From positions 1 to 47,500 of the forward strand of contig JAHBMJ010000253.1 in the NCBI GenBank assembly GCA_018398765.1: 47,500 nucleotides of DNA, in the 5' to 3' direction. Under the pieces are notes generated by a model. The model worked only from the letters and a program-made list of their open reading frames with translations. It did not search any database and was not told the origin of the DNA. Positions 19,909-32,493 of the stretch are shown here, piece after piece (within the stretch, counting starts at the first letter, position 1; the number at the start of each line of letters is the position of its first letter). The position numbers and the translations under genes were made by a program. Source of the DNA: Chromera velia. Lineage: Eukaryota; Sar; Chromeraceae.

Positions 19909-21948
19909 CTGCAACTTCCATTGAAGCACAGCGATATGCAAAGAGACGATCACGCTTTGTCAAGCCCCGTCGAGACAAACGAGAAAGACAATGCAGCCTT
20001 TGCAGAATTGAAGAAGAACATGGAAAGTAGACGTCAAAAGACCACAGGAGCGCTGTCACAGCGTGAACCAGGGACCACACAAGCGAAACAGGCCACTCGG
20101 ACGTAAAGCAGAAAGAAGCTGGGTGGACGAAGAGAGGAAGACAAAACAAGAGAGAGAGAGAGAGAGATCACGGGGTGTGTCCGTTCCCCCTTCGTTCCCA
20201 GGACCCGCCCTTGACCTTGATGACGTTGCTCTTCCTCTACGAAGACGCGGATTGATCATTGCCTTTTGCACGCATGCAGGTGGACAGGCTAATCAACAGA
20301 AGAGAAGCAGACTGACGGACGCATTTTTGTCTGATCTCCTTGGCAGACTTCACTTTCAGAGCGCACTCCTTTGCTGTGGCCACGCATCGAGCCTCCAGAG
20401 TTCGAAGGCGCTTGCTCTCCTGTGCGAAGCATCTGAAGGAAGGAGGGGAAAGCACAGAAGAAGAGAAGTAGAGGGAGAGGGCGGAAGGTGCAGAGGAATC
20501 AGACACGAAAAAGCAACTTGTTGTTCGATCGTCAGTCTCTCTTCATGCGCACGTGCTTGTTCTTTGCGTACGGTCAGCTTTATGCTTTCCACCTCTCAGA
20601 CTCTTCTGCCTCTTCTGTGTGCTCCCTCGCTCAGTCTGCCTGCTCATCTTCAAATGCACACAGTTCACTCACTGCCTGACTGACGCAGAGATGCGGTGTA
20701 AAGCCCTCTCCTCGAGAGCTTTTGCGTGTTGCCTGAGGCACTGCAGGCCCCTCTGCTCTGCAAGGGCTTGTCTGTCTGCGCGGTCGCGCAATCTGGACTC
20801 CTGCAAGAAAGAGGAAGAAAAAAAGGACGGAACGCAAAGTTGGAAGTCAAATGTGCATTTTGTATTCTGCACGCACACATGTCGAAGCAAGTCGGCGGAA
20901 TGCCATCTGAGTATCCGAGACGAGACTGCTGGCTGAGGGAAGACCCACCCATCAAACAAGGGGCCAAGGACAAGGGAGGCAGGAGCGGGGGGGAAGGGAC
21001 AACAAAGCGCAGGACCACACCGGATCGGTCGGATGGATCCCTGGCTTCCCTGGCTTCAGCGTCGGTTTTTTGGTTTTGGGATCTGCAATTTCGCTTTCCC
21101 CTCTGATCGTGACAAAAAACAACCTTTTCTCTGCGTCATCTCATCGGCTTTCATTTTGTATGCAGAGTACCTCAGCGCTTTCCCTTCAATCCTCTGACTT
21201 GACCTGTTCGAGTTCTAATTCTTACATGGAAACCAGGGGTGCTGTCATTCTGAGGGCACCTACTATGAAGTGAGATAGAAAATGAACGGCCTGCCTGTCT
21301 GTGTCTCTCTCTGACCTGCTCGTCGAGGTCTCTCGACTTTTTTTGGAGGAGGACTCTTATCTGCAGGAACACGGACACACGCAGGGGGTCCGGGGGGCAA
21401 GGGCTCGAGGGGATCGATAGAAGGACGTCTGATGAACAGAGAAAGAAGACAAGACGGTAAAAAGTAAGCAAGGAAAAGCGAGAAAAAATTGTACTTCTGC
21501 GACCTGTAGAAAGAAATGGGAAGAAACCGTTGGCGCACAATGGAACAAGGATCCTCCCAGATCCCTCTCGTTCTCCAACCTGCCGAGATAAACACAGACA
21601 GGTAGACAGACAAACACACAGACAGCCAGTGCAACACACTGGGCACAGACCAACACACAAAGTGACAGAGCGACAGTGGAACACAGAAAAGGCAAGGGGA
21701 TGTCGAGTTGGAGGGGAGAGCATCACACAGACCTCCTCGAGTTCTTCCGAGATGAACTGACTCAGAGGAGGGGGGCCTCCTCCGCCTACGCCTCCAACTG
21801 CCGAGCTAAGTCTGTCTTCGTCCTCTCCCCCTTCCACCTCTTCCTCTTCTTCCTCCATTGCTGTACAAACAAAAGCGTCCTCGTTCGATGGATATTGGTG
21901 GACAGTGTGTGCTCTAGAGCCGAGTGTGTCTGAAGGTCTGGATGTCAT
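17059..21948 (-). CDS. Large coiled-coil / disordered protein (multi-exon)
   Basis: Six minus-strand exons: 21948-21733 (ATG, acidic EEEEEEVEGGEDEDR), 21360-21316, 20800-20681, 20419-20317, 19824-19764 and 19508-17059 (stop TAG). The first three junctions are in phase, and the last exon joins exon 5 in phase 1. Exon 4 ends in phase 1 but exon 5 needs phase 0, so a small exon is missing or a site is misplaced there. The product is about 1,000 residues. Residues 60-300 are charged, heptad-like helices (LDEQESRLRDRADRQALAEQ, KSEEEVTDLKAEVARLRRER), then an RERQRERESRQRRR run. The remaining 700 residues are Ser/Pro/Gln-rich and probably disordered, with short basic patches. No enzyme domain is seen. 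A centrosomal, cytoskeletal or scaffold role is possible but unsupported. It faces the PLAC8 gene head to head. Confidence 0.72.
19732..19752. repeat. (GACA)n microsatellite in intron
   Basis: Short GACAGACAGACAGACAG run in the intron just before exon 5 of the coiled-coil gene, next to its donor side. Confidence 0.8.
19845..19908. repeat. (CA)n(GA)n compound microsatellite in intron
   Basis: An ACACAC run followed directly by an AGAGAG run. On the coding (minus) strand this is a CT then GT tract a few bases before the acceptor of exon 5, supplying its polypyrimidine context. Confidence 0.9.
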
Positions 21949-22795
21949 GATGATCAATCAGGACAACATTGAGGTTCTGTCAAATGCCCGTACTTCCAAC
22001 TCTGAAAGGAGGACGGGCACACACTTTGTCAGGGAGCAATCCAGGAGGACTTGCGCTGGAACTGGACCCCGATGTACTCCCAAGATTCAATGCAAAGCCC
22101 AGCAGAAGAGTACAAATGGCGAACGGGTGTGCACCGTCTACGTTGAATGCTGCACAGCCACCGAAATTGAAGGAGACGGTACGTGTCGCATGCAGATCAC
22201 GGCAGTCACACAATCAATGCGATCGACAAAAAGGCTCTCTCTAGTGTGTACATTTGACTGCAGACTGTCGAACAAGGCCTGTTAACTGTGCAGCATCAGG
22301 TTTAATATGTACATACATACCCGTAATTGTCTGACATGACACTGAGACTAAGTTCAAACATTTCACAAACGGTGTCAGCAATCGATCGAACGCACACATG
22401 CAAGCGCGGAGAGCTAGCCATATATGCATTCCGCGCGCGCGCGTGCATGCGCTCTGCGCCATCTCTGCGCCGGGATGCGCCGGGTCCATGCCGGGATATG
22501 CCGGGTCCTGCATATGTCCTGCATGTATGGAAGTGTATATCTTTGACGTTCTGAGTCCAGTCTTGTAAGACTTGTCTTCCACGCTTCCCCAAACTGGTGC
22601 CAGTTTAACGACAGTCACTGCTCACATGTAACTGAAAGCAAAAGTTGTAGTTCGAACTCATTTCTTTGGATTTTGATTGTGTCGATCACGCGAGAGTAAG
22701 CTGAAGGAGCAGAGGAGACGCCAACTGTTGCCTGATTGGCTGATACTTCCATTCAGTGACGTCCCGGGACCTCGGCTTTCTTGAACGACACCAGG
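21949..22795. promoter_or_regulatory. Shared divergent promoter region
   Basis: 847 bp separate the start codons of the coiled-coil gene (-) and the PLAC8 gene (+), so both promoters should lie here. Features seen: GCGCGCGCGCG at 22433-22443 followed by GCATGC; an array of four CCGGG words at 22469-22505 (GCGCCGGGATGCGCCGGG, then two TGCCGGG copies about 12 bp apart); and ATATGCC/GCATATG words. No TATA box is clear. Open frames across the region look non-coding. Confidence 0.45.
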
Positions 22796-23252
22796 ATGAA
22801 GGGCACTTCGGTGAGTGAGACTCCAAAACTGGTTGCAGCCAAAGCGCTGTGACTCCCTTGTCCAGGAGGAAGTGTCAGTATTCGATCCACTGATTTCACT
22901 TCTCTTCCCTTCTGTGTCGCTTGCAGGAACTTCGTCCCTGGTCTTCGGGTCAGTCCGCTCTTTTTTTCTGCTGAGGCCTCTTTTTGGACTTTTCTTGAAT
23001 GAAGGGAACATTGGGGGAAGTTCACACGGACGTGCTTTCAATTCGTCATTCAGAAAGGGAAGCGCGCAATGGAACACCTTTGTACCTCTTGGCTGTTCAA
23101 CCTTGCCCTCACGTATGTGCATTTGTTTTTTTGCATGTTTGGCAAAATTTTTGTCTCTGTATCTGGGCCATCCGCCTTTCTATCGTCTCTCCAGGACGCC
23201 CTGCCCACTTCCCTTCTCGCCCCACTTGTTTAGATGCGTCCGTAAGTCTCTG

Positions 23253-23288
<36 letters not shown>

Positions 23289-24565
23289 AAAGAGAGAATG
23301 TGTGTCTGTCTGCAGGCTTCTGTGACTGTTTCAGTGACTGCAACAGTTGCCTGATGGGGACGTTCTGTTGCTGTCAGGTGATCGGGGAGATGGGAAAGAA
23401 GATGAACGTCGACTACAACCTCGGGTGCTGGGGTGAGTCGGGTGCATGGTTGGTTGATCAACAGATAGATGCACAGGCCAAGCTTGACTCCTTTCTTCTT
23501 TTCTTTTCCGGACCGAATCAATTGGAATCAGTGGTGGGTGTTGGCATTCCTGGAAACATCCAATCCACCTACATGCATGTGCGACAAAAACAGATGTGTC
23601 CCTCTTTCGTGTGAATGCAAAATGACAAAATATGGTGGCCACTGCTGTTCTGAATGATCCCACGTGGCCTCTCTTATTTTTTTTACTTTGCGGAAGAAGA
23701 GCATGAACTGGAAGTGAGAAGAGTGGCGGTGTCAGGTCCCGTTGTTGATTGGACGTGGGGGGTCCATAGATTTTCCTTGCAGCATTTGACGTGGAGTGAG
23801 AAAGAGAGAATGACCTTGGAGCTGCGTCTGCATGCCTGGAATGCCAAAACAATTAACGAATTCGTTCAAAAGATGACCTTGCTGATGGCAAAGAAACCTA
23901 GGAGGTCCCATCTGAAAAATGAAGAGAGGATGAAGCGAACGATCCTCTGCAAGTGGTGATTTCTTTCTTGTACTCTTTTCTTCTCTTTGCAGGAGACGTT
24001 GCACTTCTCGTGTGCATTCCAACTGGCCACAACATCCTGCTGACAATGTTCCGGTTGGTCTTTTTCCTTCTTTTCCGTTTCTTGCATTTCCTCTGACAGC
24101 GGGCCATAGTCGGGGCATTCTTTCTGCTCTAATCGATTTCCCCCTGACGGTCTTCCTGTTTTTCTTAAATTCCTTTCCACGTCTCCCAATCCCACACATG
24201 TGATGTGCACATGATCTGCTACTGACCCACACACTTGTACACAATCCGAACCTTTTGACTCGATCGATCGATTCCATTCATAGGTTGTCTTGCTGCCTTT
24301 GATCGATCGATCAATCGATCAGGTACCAATTCCGTGAGGCGTCGGGCATCGAGGGCAACATCCTTTGGGACATCCTCGGAAGCTTCTGCTGCCCCTGCTG
24401 CGTCGCCATTCAGGTCAGGCAGTCAGTGAGTGAGTGAGGGAGGGAGTGAGTGAGTCAGTGAGTGAGTGAGAAGGAAGAAGAGCTGTGGGTCGAGTGCGTG
24501 CAGAAGAGCAATCGCTCCCTTGTCCATCTTTCTCGCTCTTTTCTTCTCCGTCTCTGTCTGTCTTC

Positions 24566-24599
<34 letters not shown>

Positions 24600-25311
24600 G
24601 TTTCTCTCTCTCTCTGTTTCTCTCTCTGTCTCTCTCGCTGCCTCTCTGACAGACGTACACGCACACGCACAAACGCTGGTTCGTCCTTTTTTGCTTGACT
24701 GCTTCGCCAGACTTTGGCTGTAAATCTCTACAGCTCTGCCCGCATGAAAGAAGAATCAGACGGGGGAAGAAGCCTCTTGGCCCCCGTGTGCCATTTTTCC
24801 CGTTAGACGCGTCGTGTTTTCGTCTCTTGCCGTCGCTCTTTTTTCCTCTGTCTCTCACAAAGATATTCACCCCACGCGCACAGACTCTCTCTTGCCTTTC
24901 ACTCCCGTGAGGTGCTTCTTTCGGGAGTTCACGAAGCAGAAGAATTACTGCGGCGGTGTCTGCCCCAGTCGTCTAATCAAGTCTCTGTCTGTCTCTCATA
25001 TTCGCCGTTGAAGAAACCGAATCAATGACGTCAAGGACGAGCCCTGCCCTCTTCCTGATCGATGAAATAAGCCGTTTTGCCTCTTCTTCTGTTGCGCCCT
25101 TGCCTCTCTCTGTTTCTTCTCTTCTTTTCTGTTCTACAGACAGGTCCATTTTAATCGTATCAGATTGATCAATCAATCCTTCTGGTGCCTTTCTTTTTTT
25201 TGCTTGCTCTTGTGTGTGCAGGCCCACAGACAGCTGAAGAACGACGGACTTGTCTCGGCACCCGGCAGCGCTAGCGCTCTTCCTGCACAGCAGCAGATGA
25301 AGACTCAATGA
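22796..25311 (+). CDS. PLAC8 / Cys-rich domain membrane protein (six exons)
   Basis: Six exons, all junctions in phase: 22796-22810, 22927-22948, 23316-23432, 23993-24053, 24323-24413 and 25222-25311 (TGA). They encode 131 residues. After a short N-terminus comes the family opening W-S-S-G-F-C-D-C-F-S-D-C (about residues 10-21), then LMGTFCCCQVIGEMGKKM, a hydrophobic segment DVALLVCIPTGHNILLTMF (about 53-71), the YxFRExxGIEGN motif (about 73-83) and the second cluster FCCPCCVAIQAHRQLKNDG. The order CDCFxDCxxC ... YxxRExxGIxG ... FCCxxCxxxQxxRxL is diagnostic of the PLAC8 family (placenta-specific 8, plant PCR/FW2.2-like), small membrane proteins linked to metal transport or cell-size control. 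Exact function here is unknown. Exon 2 is only 22 nt. The first exon's ATG is the only in-frame start before a good GTGAGT donor. Confidence 0.9.
23252..23310. repeat. GT/GA microsatellite before PLAC8 exon 3
   Basis: GTGTGTGTGCGTGTGTGTG followed by AGAGAGAGAG and GTGTGTCTGTC, immediately upstream of the acceptor of exon 3. Confidence 0.8.
24414..25221 (+). repeat. Last PLAC8 intron with (GTGA)n and (CT)n tracts
   Basis: The intron opens with GTCAGGCAGTCAGTGAGTGAGTG-type repeats (24414-24470), continues with a long CT/CTG pyrimidine tract at 24536-24652, then mixed sequence to the TGTGTGTGCAG acceptor. Open frames called here on either strand reflect low complexity. Confidence 0.7.
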
Positions 25312-26460
25312 AAAGCCAAGAGAGAAAAAAAGAAACAGAACGAATGAACGGGACAGGTGGAAAAGGAGGTTGCATGGATGCTTTTAGTCGGACAAGGGGA
25401 GAGACAACCTGAGAGGGAAGGGAAGGCAGTAAAGCAAAGAGCTTGTATGTACGTGTCACTTTTTTTCGTGAACTGGCGCTCTCAGTTTCTCTTCTTCAGA
25501 GAAACAAGGAGAACGAAAAACTTGTGCCCGTCTTCCGCTCTCTGTCTCTCATTCCACTCCCCTAGTCTCATGGTCTCCCTGCATGACGAGAAACATCCAT
25601 CCATAAATCCATACGGGGCGATACCGAGGCAGATCAAATAAACACATCCCATGCCACGAGCACATGATCCGCTTTGCAATTTCTTGCTTCCAGGCGGCCT
25701 TTCTCATCCTGCCATCCTCAAAAGAGAAGAGAAATTAAAACAAACAAAAAAGAGACGGACCAGATACAAAGGGACGAAATACAGAGCGCAAGTTTGTCTT
25801 GCGATTTGCCTATCTTCTTTCTCACTTGCGTTGTTTCTTGCTTTCCTCCAAGGAAACAAAGTTTGAAAGACGACAGGCGGACTTGAATTCATGTGAATGA
25901 CAGGCTTTGACAGCCTCGTTTTTTTGTTTTTGGAACTCTTTTCGGTGCGCTTGTTGACCACTACGTTTCAACAGCCTTGCAACAAGAAGAGACAGCCAAG
26001 GCCTAGGCCAAGGCCAGAGATACAACAACAACATCCCGCAACCTAGCGCAAAACATACATCATGCAGTTATTACATTTGATGGCTGATTTCACTTAGAAT
26101 TTTATTAGTAGTATTTGGCCCGCCGCCCTCGAGCTCTAATATAACCTCTACAAAGCCTTTACAAAGTTATAAAACGTTAGTTGTCATATTACAACTAGCA
26201 CTAGAATTAGCATTACAAACAAGTTTTTATTAGGCCAGTTTTTAAGCAATATCGAGAAACTTTAAACATAATGGCTTTACAACTTAAATACTGCAAATAA
26301 TCGAGTCAAATTTTTTTTTAACCGTAAATTTAAAATTAAACGTCAGCTAATCTGGTCGGTAACTATATAACTAGATACTATAGTACATGAATTATTTTTT
26401 TAAAGAAAAAAATCTCTCCAAATACATCATTTCTAGAATCTAGCTTTTATACCGTCCACA
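25312..26460. other. Intergenic region after the PLAC8 gene
   Basis: 3' flank of the PLAC8 gene, with an AATAAA-type word at 25637-25643, and AT-rich DNA from about 26040. Several short frames exist on both strands, but none has recognisable protein features. CAAGGCCTAGGCCAAGGCC at about 25997-26016 is a short inverted-repeat cluster. Confidence 0.4.
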
Positions 26461-27482
26461 TAAGGGTTACGATGGGGGTCTGTGAGGAAATTACGGATTA
26501 CAACTCTTTTCATTACGGTTTTTCCGTAACTTGGCGCCTTCGGCACCAGTTTTTTTTAATGGAAAAACCATAATTCGGGCGTTGTGGGGCCAACATGGGG
26601 CCCCGGCATAGAAATCTCGCACAGTTCTTCATGTAGTGAGCATCTTGTATACGTACAATTCAATTATTCAATCATATGCATGCATGCTTGTACAAACGAA
26701 TGATTGCATTGAATCCAAGACCGGTAAGCCAAAGGAGCCAATTAACTATTGCTAACCGATGAAATGCGATCTTGTTAAGCTGCTGTTAATCTTTTGACAT
26801 AGGAATCACCGTGACGAGCATACATGCTTTCAGACAGAGAAAGCATGCTGGAGACGGAGATAGATGGGGGAAGCATACTTGTGCTTGCCTGTGCCTGATT
26901 GTGCCTGCCTGTTCTTGCCTGTGGCTGTGTCTGCATGCCTGACTGCCTGTCAGGCCTTGCCTGACAAAATGACTCTTTGCAAAGGTCAGGAGGGGTGAAT
27001 GAATGAATGAATGAATGAATGGATAGGTAGATGGATGGATGGATGGATGGATGGATAGATGGATGGATGGATGGATGGATAACGAGGAAGGGCAAAGGAA
27101 GGCTAGTAAAAGATAAGGCAAAAGCCAAAGTCGGTAGTTAAAAAGACCACAATTAGTTAATGGAAGGGAAGGGGATAGAAAAGGCTTGTAAGGTTGACTT
27201 TTTATATTATTTTGTCAAACTTTTGAATTTTTTTGAATGTAAAGGTAGCTATGGACATCTGTGGACATCGAAAAGCAAGTTTTGAACAGATTAAATTTAG
27301 TTTTTTTCCTAGTAGACTATTACTAGTGATATTTGTAACTGAATAATTGTATATAAGGCTATTATTAGCGGGTTACGTTACTGTTTTTCCATAATCTACC
27401 ATTTTAAACCTTCAGTTACTAAAAAACCGTAACCCGGCGGCCTAACGGCCGCCTCATTACTATTCTTTAACGGTTACTCTTA
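26461..27482. mobile_element. TIR element, distant GTTAGGAGTAAC relative (copy 3)
   Basis: TAAGGGTTAC at 26461-26470 pairs with GTTACTCTTA at 27473-27482 (two mismatches). Complementarity reappears inward between ACGGTTTTTCCGTAAC near 26514 and AAAAAACCGTAACCCGGCGGCC near 27420. GGCGGCC and AGTAACCGTT words link it to copies 1 and 2, and GGCGCCTTCGGCACC links it to the hairpin cluster at 14521-14728. The interior contains a tetranucleotide microsatellite (27000-27080). No transposase was seen. Confidence 0.45.
26998..27080. repeat. (AATG)n then (GGAT)n microsatellite
   Basis: GAATGAATGAATGAATGAATG followed by a longer GGATGGATGGATGG run broken by two GATA variants. Minus-strand frames rich in HPSI repeats are translations of this tract. 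Confidence 0.95.
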
Positions 27483-27882
27483 TATAGACAGTGTACCAGC
27501 TTTTATGATTTATCTTAGGATTTGTTACTGGTAGCTAGATGTGACAGACTTCATGTTTCTAGTAATGCTTTAGTATATATCAATATTCGTCTAGATTAAT
27601 TTTAATTTTTAAGTTTTGGCTTTGACGCAGGCTGATCGAGGCGCTCAGTTCTTTAAATCTCGGAATCAGCTCTTTACTAGCCCTAGTACTAGCCTATAGA
27701 CCTTTCTATAGCTAGACCTATACACCAAGATAATATACTAGATAATATACTGAAAATATTCATGAATTGATAAATGAATGAATGAATGAATGAATAAATG
27801 AATGAATGAATTAATACAGTTTATCATGTGCAATTAAACAGCTTGAAGCAAGTCCTTCACATATACATAAAAGTACTACTTT
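27483..27882. other. AT-rich 3' flank of the NHL gene
   Basis: AT-rich DNA ending in an (AATG)n microsatellite at 27773-27812, directly downstream of the NHL-repeat gene's stop codon. No gene recognised. Confidence 0.45.
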
Positions 27883-30800
27883 TCACCTGCGCCCCTTGCT
27901 TTGGCTTCTTTCGATTTTGTCAGATCGAGAACCTCCCATGGCAAGTGGGGGAGGCACTGCTGACGCGGTCGTCCCTCCTGCCAGTGCCTCCCCGACTCGC
28001 CGAGAGAATTGATCTTTGTCGGCAAAGGCCACAGAGACCAGAGTCTCATGGGCGACCAGAATTCCCTGGTGCTCTTTCCACTCTTCATCATTATCTCTTG
28101 TTGATAGCAGCGCCCTGCTACCACTTCGCACCATCGTGTGTTGCCGTCCTCCTGGAGGTGCAGCTTCTCCAAATATACCTGCAAAGAGAGAGCAAACAAG
28201 CTTAACGTACCGAGAATACAAGGTCAGTCGCTCTATACGAAAACATATTTATGTGCAGACATGTACACAACAAGACACATCCGAACATTGGAAGTACATG
28301 TTGGCAATTTGAAAGCATCCTGGCGGAGCGAACGAGCATGGCAGAAGGTGGAGAGAGAGGCAGGGGCGTAGATATAAAAAGTGGAGGTAGCGAGAAAACG
28401 ACACGCAAAAAAGGGCTGCTTGTGTTGCACTATAGCCTCCCCCTCAAACTTTCTGTTTGCTTCTGACCATCGGGCTGTATGGCCCGTGCGTGTTTCATTG
28501 CTTTTGCGCTGTCGATTTCTTTCCCGACTCTGCTGAAGACAAGTTCCCCCAAGGGAACAAACGAAAGAAAACGACAGTTTCCCTGCAGGTAACATCAAAA
28601 GCACACAATGCACGATGAAATGAGCTTCAAACGAGACAAAAACGCGTCCACAGAGACTGAAGAAGCGTTCGAGCGTGCGTTTGAAAGAAGGGAAAAGGAG
28701 GACGAAGCATACAGTCCTCTTGAAGCTCTAGCGCAACAGTATGCATGATCACCTTTCCTTTTCTTAAACAACAGCGAAACTAGACCCCCTCCTTCACTTA
28801 CAAAAGCACCCCTAGTTTGAAATTCGGAATTCTCAGCCACTCATTACCATGCTGACTTCCTCAATTTTGCAGTCGGTTGTCTATGTATTCACCCATGCTC
28901 TCATGCAGGTATGCATTGTTTCTTTCACTGACCAGCGACTCTGAAAACAGAAGCTCCCAGCGATCCAGAAAGTCCGCCCGTTTGTCAGAAATCCCACAGA
29001 TTACCTGCATGCACCAAAAGAAAGAAAACAAAAATCTTCCTTCTTCCTTAAATCACTTGAATGTGTTCACCCCATCCGCAAAAGCATTTGGCAGCCTGGC
29101 CAGCACGCGACCACTCAAATCTCCATGTAGGCTCACACGACGAGGAATGAAGACGCAAAGCGGCACTGTTAGGACATTTCAGCAAGAAGTGTTTGCCCAG
29201 AATAATTTCAGGCCCAAACTTTCGGACGATTTTAACTTTTACAACAATCAAAAAGGATTGATACAAAAAAATGTAATCAAAAGATGAAAGTCTGCTTACC
29301 AACCTCGCACTTTCTCTCCCCTCCCTTTCGCCCCATCTGCACGCGCCAGACAACAGCAGACGGCGGATCGCTTACGAAAAGCCACTCCCCCTTGCAATCG
29401 CAAGCTACACCAAGAGGGACCGAAAGCCGGACTTCGCTTGCGTTGCCCACGCCAGGAACAGATGTTTCGTTTCGCTTTACGGGACCAGCATTTCTCTGCA
29501 GCGGACTTCGACCGGATCCCATAATCGTCTCAATGGGCGTCTCCCGGTCTCTCATCATTGTGCCCGTCTCCTTCTCTGTGTACAAACGGACACTGCGCAC
29601 CTGCCCCCTGTCACTCTCTGCGAACACCAGCTGCACCGCATCTGCACGTCCATCGAGTCACAGAGGTCTCAGAGGTCCCGGAGACGCATGAGGAAGATGT
29701 AATGGATACACACACACATATATGAAATATGGGAGGCACGCACGCCAAAAGGTCCACGGAGAAAAGGATACGTAGTCAGAAGACAGAAAAAGATGCTGAC
29801 ATCACATACACACACACACACACACACACACGCTCCTTTCTCTGTCTGCTTCGTTGACCTTTTCCATTTTCCACCACGCAGAGCTGCTGCGGCCTTCCGA
29901 GAAGTTCTTCTTGGTCTCGTTCTTTTTCCTTTTTGTCCTTCCCCTCCATCCTCTGGGACCCTCTCAGCCAGCTCAAGTCCTGATTGTCCTCTTCCCCACG
30001 AATTTCTTCAGCCTGCACGCAGGGGAGTGACGAAGGCCAAACCATCATCATGGATCTCTCGCAGAACGAAGCCGTTGTGACTTCATCGATCATTCTTGCA
30101 CTTCCAGAAATAGAAACACAAAGGAACCATTCAAACAAACACACATTTACACAAAGATATTCAGATGAGGACGTAGTCCAACCTTCCTGAAGACGGAGAG
30201 GAGCTGAATACACCAACAACTAAAAGAAAGAGACGGGAAAATGTTCTGCGGGACTGACCGCCCGTCCCGGCACTCCAGCAACAACGACGCACTCCAGCTC
30301 TCCCTCCCCCTTTCTCCTCAGAAGAAGACGGATGCAGTGATTTCCTGTGTCTGCACACGTACGGACATACGCACAATGAAAATGAGGACAAGCTAGACAT
30401 AGCGGAGAAGCACTGATGGTATCCCTGTGGTTTTCTCCACTCAAATGAAAGAAGAAAAACGTGAGGACTCCCCCTTGCTTATGCAATAACAGCAACCGTT
30501 CTCTGGATAGATGTTGATCCATGCATTCTGCGGGGACACCCTGGCACGAACGTCACGCCATTCGATACTGAATCACACAGGCTTTCACAGTGACACGCTT
30601 TCACCGCACAATGCACCAACACCCTCATTCATACAGAGCAGCCACCCCCACTTGATCCCCTCCTCCCCATGCACCCATGCACCCACCCACCCGATATGTA
30701 CACATTCCCGAAACGATCCAGAGCAACAGAGGAGGGGGAACGGAGACGAACCTGCATGAGCGAATTAATGAAAAAAGAAATGAAGTCGATCACGGGCATG

Positions 30801-32125
30801 AACTGAGGAAGGAAGGAAGAGACAGAAAAGAGGCCTTCTTTTCAAAGCGTGGAGAGAGACTGCATGAAAATCTCTCTCTCTCTCTCTCTCTCTGGTCATG
30901 CTCTCGGTCCAAGCAGCCAGTTCGTTCTCTTCTCATCAATCACGGCTCACTAGTGGATTCGACAGCAACCCAACCCAGCGCATTCTCTTCTTCTCGGATG
31001 AGGAAAGTCCTTCGGGTTTCTTCTCTTCTCTTCCAGCCTCTGGAAGTGTGCCTGCCCGAAATTGTTTTTGGGAATCAAAGGAGGCGACCTCTGATTTGAA
31101 TGTGTCTCTTCAACTGCCAGACTCATGTGAACATTGACGGATTCAAACATTCATGGTCTCCCCAAGTGAAAGAAAGACTCAAGTTCTGCCTGACTGGCTG
31201 ACCTCTTCAGGTGCGACGCCCCTTCTGCCGTCCCCCCCACACTCATCCGCTCTCTCGGACGAGGTCGTCACCCGTCTTCTTCCCCCTCTGAACACACAAA
31301 ACACTCTGCCCTCTTTGCTGAAGTCTAATCTTCCAAAACGGGACCCTCCGTTTCTCTTCGCCTCTTGGAATCTTGAAAGAGTGAGAATCTTCACAGAGTC
31401 ATTGCCTGCACACATTTTTGGGTCACAAGCTTTCCAACTGAAAAATCAGACATTGCAGGTCCATCAGCACTTTTACAGAGTCACATCCTTTCGACTTCCT
31501 TCCTTCATGGTCGAAAAGCATCCGATGAAGTTAAACCTTGTTTTACGCACACATCCCTGATAAATGACTCTGGAGTACGGATCTTCTGGACCAGTGTGGC
31601 TTGTTGAAAATATGCCTCACACCTTCAATAAAAGGATTTCCACGATTCCACCGAAGACCCGTTTGAGCCTTTCCCCCATGCATTGAGTTCCCCACCAGAG
31701 TCACAGATCCAGAGCCTTGTCCCACAGGGCGACAGGGCGATTCCCTTCGGAGAATTCAGAAGACTGCAGGAGGCAGAACAAGACGTCTGCCCGTCTCCTG
31801 CCGACACGTCTCCAGGCAGGCCGTTACCCTGTCCCGCCAGTCTCCGAATCTTTCCCCTGTCGTCTAAGTGGAGAATCGCGTGGTTGCAGCAGTCAGACAC
31901 GAAGGCACCCCCACAACCGTCGCTAACTGCCTGGTAGGGCTGTCTCATCTCACACGCCTTTGCGGAACCCGAGTGAGGAGGAGCACCTGAACAAATCACC
32001 ACATCATGATTGTGTGTCTACGATCCTCTGGCGAGAGTACATCTTTCCGTAAGAGCATGCATAAGTGCACTGATTACATGGCGATGCTGTTTTTGTTGAG
32101 ATAACTGGACAGGAGGAAGCTTCCT

Positions 32126-32165
<40 letters not shown>

Positions 32166-32459
32166 CACGGAGCCTCTGCCCAGCTCGTTTACAGAGCAAT
32201 CACTTCTCCAATCGATCCTCTATATCTCCCTGTTCTTCCATTTCTTCGCCTCATCTGCTCATCCAATCAAATTTTGAAAAACAAAAGAGAAGAAAGTCGT
32301 CCTAGTGACCCATACCATCACTGCAATCGTCACTGTCTTTTTCGTGTCAACTTTCACCCTCATGCCCGTGTTGTTTTATCAAGACGATTGAGAAAGCTGA
32401 GAGACATGCAGAAAGAAGAGCAAAAAGGCATGCCCGAAAGACATACAAGAAAAAAGGGA

Positions 32460-32493
<34 letters not shown>

